DNA from: an uncultured Lachnospiraceae bacterium
GTDB taxonomy: Bacteria; Bacillota_A; Clostridia; Lachnospirales; Lachnospiraceae
Direction: 5' to 3'
DNA length: 11,052 bases
NCBI GenBank assembly: GCA_905207905.1
Contig: CAJLNC010000082.1
Span: 1-11,052 of the forward strand
A program made the position numbers and the translations under genes. Shown here in pieces: positions 6,124 to 11,052 of this stretch (position 1 is the stretch's first letter; every line of letters starts with the position of its first letter). The notes beneath the pieces were generated by a model. The model ran no database searches, was not told where the DNA came from, and saw only the letters and a list, made by a program, of their open reading frames with translations.

Positions 6124-6141
6124 AAGCTGATTGAATGTAAA
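6114..6141 (-). promoter_or_regulatory. Sigma-A promoter of the SGNH hydrolase-DUF4358 operon
   Basis: On the minus strand TTTACA (plus 6136-6141) is followed after 16 bp by a perfect TATAAT (plus 6114-6119). Transcription would start near 6107 and leave a leader of about 67 nt before the SGNH gene. The box shares the palindromic stretch TATATTATATAATA with the divergent promoter. Confidence 0.7.
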
Positions 6142-6225
6142 GCGTTTTTTGCGTAATTATGAAAATGTTAAGAAATTGTAATAAGTATTCATTGACGTAA
6201 GCGATGAGAAAGTGAGAAACGAGGT

Positions 6226-7644
6226 ATGATTTTTAGCAGTTTACTATTTTTGTTCCGATTTTTGCCGGTTGTGTTGCTGTTGTATTTTGCCTGTCCAAGA
6301 CCCGGCAGGAATCTGGTGCTCCTGCTGACAAGCCTGGTGTTCTATGCCTGGGGAGAGCCGGTATATGTGCTTCTTATGCTGTTTTCTATCCTGGTTTCCT
6401 ATCTTGGGGGGCTGGCTGTTCACCATTTTATTGAAAGAGGGCAGGAGAGAAAGGCAAAGGTTTCCCTGATCGCATCGGTAGGCGTGGGTCTGCTTCTGCT
6501 GGCTTTTTTCAAGTACACAGATTTTCTTCTGGACACGATTAACCGTGCTGCCGGGCTGGAGATTCCGCTTTTGAAGCTGGCGCTGCCCATCGGGATTTCT
6601 TTCTATACCTTCCAGACGATTTCCTATATTATAGACGTCTACAGAGGTACGGCCAGGGTACAGAAAAACATTATTTCCTACGGCGCCTATGTGACCATGT
6701 TTCCCCAACTGATTGCGGGCCCCATCGTTCAATATAAGACCATTGACGAGCAGCTTCGTAACCGTCGGGAGACGGCGGAGCAGTTTGCAGAAGGGATCAA
6801 CCGTTTTATGATCGGCCTTGGAAAGAAGGTTTTGCTGGCCAACAATGCAGGCGCTCTTTGGGACAGTATCAGCGCCATGACCACAGGGCCTTTGCCGGTG
6901 GTGACTGCCTGGCTTGGAATGATCGCCTATACATTTCAGATCTACTTTGATTTTTCCGCTTATTCGGATATGGCCATCGGACTGGGACATATGTTTGGAT
7001 TTCGGTTCCTGGAAAACTTTAATTATCCTTATCTGTCAAAGAGCATTACCGAGTTCTGGAGAAGATGGCATATCTCTTTGGGAACCTGGTTTAGAGAATA
7101 CGTCTATATTCCTTTGGGCGGAAATCGGGTAAGCACTATGAAGTTTATCCGGAATACCATGATCGTGTGGCTGCTTACCGGTATCTGGCATGGCGCCAAC
7201 TGGAATTTCCTGATCTGGGGTCTGTATTACGGCGTGCTGCTGTTGTTTGAAAAGCTGGTGCTGAAGGATCGGCTGAAAAAGCTTCCGGGAATTTTTGCCC
7301 ACATTTACTGTCTGTTTTTTGTGGTGCTGGGATGGATGATCTTTGTCTATGCAGATGCGGCCTCAGGAGCCGGACTGCTGCGGTCCATGTTTGGGCTGGG
7401 CGGAAGTTTTATCAATCAGGAGAGTATTTATTTGATCTGCAATAACGCAGTGCTTTTGATCCTGCTGTCTCTTGGATGTACCCGATATCCAAAGATCTGG
7501 GCAGGATGGCTGCTGGAAAAGCTGAAGGATCACGACTGGCTGTGTATCCTTCTGAGAGGAACCGTCTATGTAGGAATCTTCCTGTTGTCTGTGGCTTATC
7601 TGGTGGATGCCTCCTATAATCCTTTCCTGTATTTCAGGTTTTAA
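6226..7644 (+). CDS. MBOAT-family membrane O-acyltransferase (AlgI/DltB/PatA type)
   Basis: This 472-residue polytopic membrane protein has the classical MBOAT opening (MIFSSLLFLFRFLPVVLLLY) and the family segments PIGISFYTFQTISYIIDVYR (121-140), PQLIAGPIVQY (160-170), FWRRWHISLGTWFREY (277-292) and TGIWHGANWNFLIWG (318-332). His322 is the conserved catalytic histidine and falls at the same number as in AlgI; His282 is the second conserved one. Proteins of this type take acyl groups, usually acetyl from acetyl-CoA, and pass them across the membrane to an extracellular transferase. The length matches AlgI-type proteins. The start fits the family, but GAGG ends only 1 nt before the ATG, an unusually short spacing. 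A DHHW gene follows after 101 nt, and the SGNH/DUF4358 pair is divergent. The glycan acceptor is unknown. D-alanylation is less likely, since no DltA or DltC gene is nearby. Confidence 0.93.
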   Translation: MIFSSLLFLFRFLPVVLLLYFACPRPGRNLVLLLTSLVFYAWGEPVYVLLMLFSILVSYLGGLAVHHFIERGQERKAKVSLIASVGVGLLLLAFFKYTDFLLDTINRAAGLEIPLLKLALPIGISFYTFQTISYIIDVYRGTARVQKNIISYGAYVTMFPQLIAGPIVQYKTIDEQLRNRRETAEQFAEGINRFMIGLGKKVLLANNAGALWDSISAMTTGPLPVVTAWLGMIAYTFQIYFDFSAYSDMAIGLGHMFGFRFLENFNYPYLSKSITEFWRRWHISLGTWFREYVYIPLGGNRVSTMKFIRNTMIVWLLTGIWHGANWNFLIWGLYYGVLLLFEKLVLKDRLKKLPGIFAHIYCLFFVVLGWMIFVYADAASGAGLLRSMFGLGGSFINQESIYLICNNAVLLILLSLGCTRYPKIWAGWLLEKLKDHDWLCILLRGTVYVGIFLLSVAYLVDASYNPFLYFRF

Positions 7645-7745
7645 AAATTATTTCAGAGCTTGGCGTTTGGCGGCCAAAGGCCTATGGTCTTTTCGGCAGC
7701 ACCATGAAGCCGCATAAAGAGTTTGAATAAGGAGTTTACGGAAGA

Positions 7746-8891
7746 ATGAATATGAATAAAAAGCAGGCCTGGAATATCATTACACTTTTTTTATTGATGA
7801 TATTTGGACTGACAGCAGCCTCTCTTTTGAAACCGGACACAGAATTTTCTGAAAATGAGAATCGTTCCCTGGCAGCCAAGCCAAAGTTTAGTTTTTCCTC
7901 GTTGTTTTCTGGAAAATACACGACAGATTATGAAACCTACCTTACGGATCAGTTTGTATTCCGGGATCAATGGATCGGTTTGAAGACCAGAGCAGAGCGG
8001 GCAGCGCTGCGTCAGGAGGTCAATGACGTTTATTTCGGAAAAGATGGATACCTGATCGAAAAGCACTCCGGAAGTTTTCAAACGGATCGGGCTGAAACCA
8101 ATATTTCCTATCTAAGTGCGTTCTTTCAGCAGGCTAAAGATATTTATGGCAGCGGTCATGTGACGGCCATGGTGATTCCCAATGCCCTGGATGTTCTTCG
8201 GGACAAGCTTCCCGCTTTTGCCTCCCCGGTGCGGGAGCTGGCCTATCTGCAGAAAATCAGGAATGCTTTGCCGGAGGGCGTATGGTTTGATGCCGGGGAG
8301 GTGCTGCGCCGTCACAGTCAGGAGGAGATTTATTACCGGACAGACCATCACTGGAAAACGTTAGGAGCATTCTATGTATTCCAAGAGTGGGGAACAAAAA
8401 TGGGGCTGGAAGGAATTTCGGCAGAGAATTATTTGGTAAGTCAGGTGACCGATGATTTCAGAGGAACGATCGCATCTAAGGTGGGAATCCCGGTACAGAA
8501 TGATACGATTGAAAAGTATGAGCTTAAGAATCCTGTCAGATATCTGCTCACTTACAATCAGTCGGATGATATCAGAAGCACGGTATATCAGGAAAATGCC
8601 CTGCATACCAAGGATCAGTATGCTTATTTTTATGGTGGAAATTACGGTTTGATTCAGGCTGAGACGGAGGCTGATACAGGGCGGAAGCTTCTGGTGATCA
8701 AGGATTCTTATGCCCACTGTTTTGTTCCCTTTACCTACGCTTATTTTGACCAGGTGGATATGCTGGATCTGCGATATTTTAACCAGAGTCTTTCTCAATT
8801 TATGGAGGAAGGGAATTATACGGATATACTGTTTTTGTACAATGCCTCCGGTTTTGCGGAGGATGCCAGCCTGGCCAAACTATTGACCTGA
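7746..8891 (+). CDS. DHHW-family protein (AlgJ/AlgX-like extracellular O-acetyltransferase)
   Basis: This 381-residue protein has an N-terminal membrane anchor or uncleaved signal (about residues 9-29) and then the DHHW-family start TEFSENENRSLAAKPKFS (32-49). The SGNH-like catalytic set is present: TDHHW (Asp200, His202 in the D-x-H motif) and VIKDSYAH, with the likely nucleophile Ser321. This is the arrangement known from AlgJ and AlgX, which complete the transfer of acetyl groups delivered by the MBOAT protein AlgI. It would act outside the membrane beside the MBOAT encoded upstream. Two starts are possible: ATG 7746, with GGAG 11 nt upstream, and ATG 7752, with GGAAG 7 nt upstream; they differ by two residues. 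The 101-nt gap to the MBOAT gene holds only a small hairpin (TTTGG/CCAAA, 7666-7678) without a T-run, so the two are probably co-transcribed. Confidence 0.9.
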   Translation: MNMNKKQAWNIITLFLLMIFGLTAASLLKPDTEFSENENRSLAAKPKFSFSSLFSGKYTTDYETYLTDQFVFRDQWIGLKTRAERAALRQEVNDVYFGKDGYLIEKHSGSFQTDRAETNISYLSAFFQQAKDIYGSGHVTAMVIPNALDVLRDKLPAFASPVRELAYLQKIRNALPEGVWFDAGEVLRRHSQEEIYYRTDHHWKTLGAFYVFQEWGTKMGLEGISAENYLVSQVTDDFRGTIASKVGIPVQNDTIEKYELKNPVRYLLTYNQSDDIRSTVYQENALHTKDQYAYFYGGNYGLIQAETEADTGRKLLVIKDSYAHCFVPFTYAYFDQVDMLDLRYFNQSLSQFMEEGNYTDILFLYNASGFAEDASLAKLLT

Positions 8892-8981
8892 GAAAGCGTC
8901 TGAGGCTGCAAATGGCTTAAGCCTAAAGAAAAAGAGGGAGAGGAAGCAGGCAAAATCAAAAAGAAGAACAGGAGGAAAGGC

Positions 8982-9824
8982 ATGAGTTTAGCAGACAAGA
9001 TTTTTAAGGATACCTGTAGGGATATCCTGGAGAATGGAACAGATACCAGAGGGGAGCTGGTGCGCCCTCACTGGGAGGATGGCACTCCAGCTTATACCAT
9101 CAAGCGTTTTGGCGTGATCAACCGTTATGATCTGAGAAGGGAATTCCCTGCCATCACCATCCGAAAAACTGCTCTAAAAAGCGCTTTTGATGAAATACTG
9201 TGGATCTATCAAAAAAAGTCCAATAATATCCATGAATTGGGAAGCCATATCTGGGATCAGTGGGCAGATGAGAATGGAAGCATCGGTACCTGCTACGGAG
9301 ATGTGATCCGCAGAAAGTTTCTCTACAAGGGAGAAGAGACGGATCAGATGGATTATGTGCTGCGCCAGTTAAAGGAAAATCCTTACAGTAGGCGAATTAT
9401 GACCAATATGTACCAGTTTCAGTATCTGCATTCCGGCGGTCTGGATCCCTGCGCCTATAGTATGACCTACAATGTGACCCAGTCTCCGGACGGGCTGGTG
9501 CTAAACGGCCTTCTGAATCAGAGAAGCCAGGATATGTTGTGTGCAGGCAACTGGAATCCGGCGCAATACGCTCTGCTTTTGATGGCAGTTGCCCAGGTGA
9601 ATCATATGATTCCAGGAGAGCTGGTACATGTGATTGCAGACTGTCATATCTATGACCGACACATTTCCATTATAGAGGAGCTTCTGAATCGGCCGGAGCA
9701 TCCCGCTCCCAGAGTCTGGCTTAATCCTGAAGTAAAGGACTTTTATGGGTTTACTGTGGAGGATCTGCATGTGGAGGAGTATGTGACAGAGCCTCAGATT
9801 AAAAATATTCCGGTGGCAGTATAG
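8982..9824 (+). CDS. thyA: Thymidylate synthase
   Basis: ThyA methylates dUMP to dTMP using 5,10-methylenetetrahydrofolate and yields dihydrofolate. The 280-residue length and the motifs fit: LRREFPAITIRKTALKSAFD (51-70), ELGSHIWDQWAD (85-96), GTCYGDVIRR (102-111), the catalytic cysteine in LDPCAYSM (Cys157), NQRSQDMLCAGNWN (179-192) with the phosphate-binding Arg181/Ser182 and the dUMP-contacting Asn192, and DCHIYDRH (220-227). RSQD instead of the E. coli RSCD, and LDPCAY instead of LPPCH, place it, from memory, in the Bacillus/Clostridia ThyA subgroup. AGGAGG lies 6 nt before the ATG. The 90-nt gap after the DHHW gene has no T-rich terminator, so read-through from the acylation operon is likely. 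The dihydrofolate produced is recycled by the reductase encoded next. Confidence 0.96.
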   Translation: MSLADKIFKDTCRDILENGTDTRGELVRPHWEDGTPAYTIKRFGVINRYDLRREFPAITIRKTALKSAFDEILWIYQKKSNNIHELGSHIWDQWADENGSIGTCYGDVIRRKFLYKGEETDQMDYVLRQLKENPYSRRIMTNMYQFQYLHSGGLDPCAYSMTYNVTQSPDGLVLNGLLNQRSQDMLCAGNWNPAQYALLLMAVAQVNHMIPGELVHVIADCHIYDRHISIIEELLNRPEHPAPRVWLNPEVKDFYGFTVEDLHVEEYVTEPQIKNIPVAV

Positions 9825-9869
9825 CATCCGTGTACAGGGGGGCAATACGCCTCTTGTACACGGATGCTA
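9822..9869 (+). repeat. Perfect 15-bp inverted repeat at the thyA stop codon
   Basis: TAGCATCCGTGTACA (9822-9836) and TGTACACGGATGCTA (9855-9869) are exact reverse complements. The stem can extend inward by five more pairs, two of them wobbles, leaving an 8-nt loop. The first three bases are the thyA stop codon. No T-run follows on either strand, so it is not a standard terminator. It could stabilise or process the thyA-folA mRNA, or attenuate read-through. Confidence 0.85.
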
Positions 9870-9906
9870 AAGTATAATAAAAGAGGATTCGGAGAGGAGA
9901 TTTGAA

Positions 9907-10413
9907 ATGAACATTATTGTAGCGGCAGATGAAAACTGGGCCATTGGCAAGGATAACAAGCTTTTGGTGAGCATTCCCTCTGACATGAAATTTTTCCGCA
10001 GCATGACCATGGGAAAAGTGGTGGTGATGGGAAGAAAAACTCTGGAGAGCTTTCCCAACGGACTGCCACTAAAAAACCGCACCAACATTGTGTTGACCCA
10101 GAATCTGGATTACCGGGTAAAGGATGCCATCATCTGCCACAGTAGGGAAGAGCTTTTGGAAGAGCTGAAAAAATACAACAGCCAGGATGTGTTTGTAATC
10201 GGAGGAGACAGCATTTATCATCAGCTGCTTCCTTACTGCGATACAGCCCATGTGACCAAAATTTATCACTCTTACGAGGCAGATACCTGGTTTCCAAATC
10301 TGGACGAGCTGAAGGAGTGGGAGCTGACCGGAGATACGGAAGAGCAGACCTATTTTGATCTGGAATACCGCTTTTTAAGATATGAGCGGAAACAATCAAA
10401 GACCCACCGGTAA
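9907..10413 (+). CDS. folA: Dihydrofolate reductase
   Basis: DHFR reduces dihydrofolate to tetrahydrofolate with NADPH, restoring the cofactor that ThyA consumes. The 168-residue protein has the family length and motifs: MNIIVAADENWAIGKDNKLL (1-20, with Trp11 in the substrate loop), IPSDMKFF with the catalytic acid Asp26, the NADPH site GRKTLESFP (42-50), and VFVIGGDSIYHQLLP (95-109). GAGGAG lies 7 nt before the ATG. The gene sits 82 nt after thyA, and the pair is a common bacterial arrangement. The gap holds the 15-bp inverted repeat and a lone TATAAT (9873-9878) without a correctly spaced -35 box. A GC hairpin (CGGGG/CCCCG, 10419-10434) and then a strong terminator follow. The enzyme is the trimethoprim target; resistance cannot be judged from this sequence alone. 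Confidence 0.96.
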   Translation: MNIIVAADENWAIGKDNKLLVSIPSDMKFFRSMTMGKVVVMGRKTLESFPNGLPLKNRTNIVLTQNLDYRVKDAIICHSREELLEELKKYNSQDVFVIGGDSIYHQLLPYCDTAHVTKIYHSYEADTWFPNLDELKEWELTGDTEEQTYFDLEYRFLRYERKQSKTHR

Positions 10414-10463
10414 GCTGACGGGGGATCAACCCCGGTATCACTTATGGATATCGCGTTCGGAAG

Positions 10464-10522
10464 AACTGCCAGAAGGCAGAGAGAAGAGCCCCTTCTTTTT
10501 GCTTTCTGGCAGTTGGTTTTTT
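10464..10522 (+). terminator. Intrinsic terminator after folA
   Basis: AACTGCCAGAA (10464-10474) pairs perfectly with TTCTGGCAGTT (10504-10514). The loop carries a second small stem (AGAAG/CTTCT, 10482-10496). GG and six T (10517-10522) follow, the standard form of a rho-independent terminator. The T-run reaches the stop codon of the convergent permease gene. Read leftward there is no T-run, so it mainly serves the thyA-folA transcript. Confidence 0.88.
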
Positions 10523-11052
10523 AAGACTGCGCTATCTGGCGGCGCTTCCGGTATTTTCTTTCCAGAAGATTTAAGATCAGATATAGAAGCAGAGAGATGA
10601 TACACAGAATCACAATACTGGTGATCACCAGATTCAACTGGAAGGTTTGACTTCCATAGATGATCAGGTAACCAAGCCCCTGACGGGAACCGATAAATTC
10701 ACCGATAATGACGCCCACCAGGCATAGCCCGATGTTTACCTTCAGAATGCTGACAAACAAAGGGACTGTGCCCGGCAGAATAATCTTAAAGAGCACATCT
10801 TTTCTGGTACCCTGGAGCGTGTAGATCAGCTTTATTTTTTCGGGATCTGTTTCCCGAAAGCCGGTGTAAAGATTCATGATCATTCCAAAGATGGCTACAG
10901 AAATACCAGCCACAATGATGGTTCGCATATTGGCTCCCAGCCATACAATGAGAAGGGGGGCCAGGGCTGATTTAGGCAGGCTGTTTAAAATCACCAGATA
11001 GGGTTCCAGAATCTTGGCAAGCCGTGGGCAGGCCCAGAGTAAAACAGAGATT
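10521..11052 (-). CDS. ABC transporter permease, NitT/TauT (SsuC-like) family, partial
   Basis: The last 176 codons of a leftward gene whose start lies beyond the right edge. The frame stays open to position 11052, so the GTG at 10992-10994 is internal, not the start. The segment LEPYLVILNSLPKSALAPLL followed by IVWLG is typical of SsuC/TauC-type permeases. The EAA-like cytoplasmic loop that contacts the ATPase is at LQGTRKDVLFKIILPGTVP. Then follow GEFIGSRQGLGYLI and a last hydrophobic helix (LVITSIVILCIISLLLYLIL), ending in a basic tail (LERKYRKRRQIAQS). Family members import sulfonates, nitrate, taurine or thiamine-pyrimidine precursors. The substrate cannot be told without the binding protein, which should be outside the window. 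The stop TAA (10521-10523) overlaps the folA terminator's T-run. Confidence 0.88.
   Translation of the reverse strand, partial: ISVLLWACPRLAKILEPYLVILNSLPKSALAPLLIVWLGANMRTIIVAGISVAIFGMIMNLYTGFRETDPEKIKLIYTLQGTRKDVLFKIILPGTVPLFVSILKVNIGLCLVGVIIGEFIGSRQGLGYLIIYGSQTFQLNLVITSIVILCIISLLLYLILNLLERKYRKRRQIAQS

Noticed and set aside
6244..6990. A 248-codon open frame on the minus strand inside the MBOAT gene
   Set aside because: It lies wholly opposite a clearly conserved membrane protein, has no family features, and is histidine/glutamine-rich as expected from the shadow of such a gene.
9492..9545. Substitution of RSCD by RSQD in thymidylate synthase as a defect
   Set aside because: The catalytic Cys157 and the other dUMP-binding residues are present, and this variant is, as I recall, normal for Bacillus-type ThyA.
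9855..9878. Separate folA promoter using TTGTAC and TATAAT
   Set aside because: TATAAT at 9873-9878 is perfect, but TTGTAC (9854-9859) is only 13 bp away and nothing resembles a -35 box at 16-18 bp.

Overview
The window looks like a chromosomal segment of a spore-forming, single-membrane member of the Clostridia, most likely Lachnospiraceae. The pointers are AGGAGG-type ribosome binding sites, moderate to low GC, a CotF-type spore coat pair, a PepV-type dipeptidase, a DUF4358 lipoprotein and an MBOAT/DHHW cluster. The family assignment rests on gene content recalled from memory, not on a search.

Left part (1-2157): a MerR-type regulator fused to a SAM-dependent methyltransferase reads leftward. 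At the left edge is half of what may be a MerR-type operator, facing a gene outside the window. Upstream lies a two-gene spore coat operon, also leftward, with a possible forespore sigma-G-like promoter.

Middle (2064-4428): a good housekeeping promoter drives a PepV-like dipeptidase and, 17 nt after it, a solitary beta-class DNA methyltransferase. The methyltransferase is broken by a 28-bp insertion flanked by an 8-bp direct repeat. Removing one repeat plus the intervening bases restores a clean 242-codon frame. A strong bidirectional hairpin terminator separates this unit from the convergent genes.

Right-centre (4464-8891): an apparent cell-envelope O-acylation module is arranged as two divergent arms. 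Leftward are a membrane-anchored SGNH/GDSL hydrolase and a DUF4358 lipoprotein. Rightward are an MBOAT acyltransferase (AlgI/DltB/PatA type) and a DHHW protein (AlgJ/AlgX type). By analogy with alginate and peptidoglycan acetylation, the MBOAT would pass acyl groups across the membrane. The DHHW and/or SGNH protein would place them on, or remove them from, an extracellular glycan. The two arms start from promoters whose -10 boxes overlap, so they may be mutually exclusive.

Right (8982-11052): thyA and folA follow the DHHW gene with no visible terminator between, and form the classical thymidylate/folate pair. A perfect 15-bp inverted repeat begins exactly at the thyA stop codon. folA ends in a strong terminator. 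A convergent NitT/TauT-type ABC permease gene runs off the right edge.

The most interesting items are the 28-bp direct-repeat insertion in the methyltransferase, the overlapping divergent promoters of the O-acylation module with its DUF4358 partner, and the thyA-folA stem-loop. I saw no rRNA, tRNA, CRISPR array, insertion sequence or integrase.
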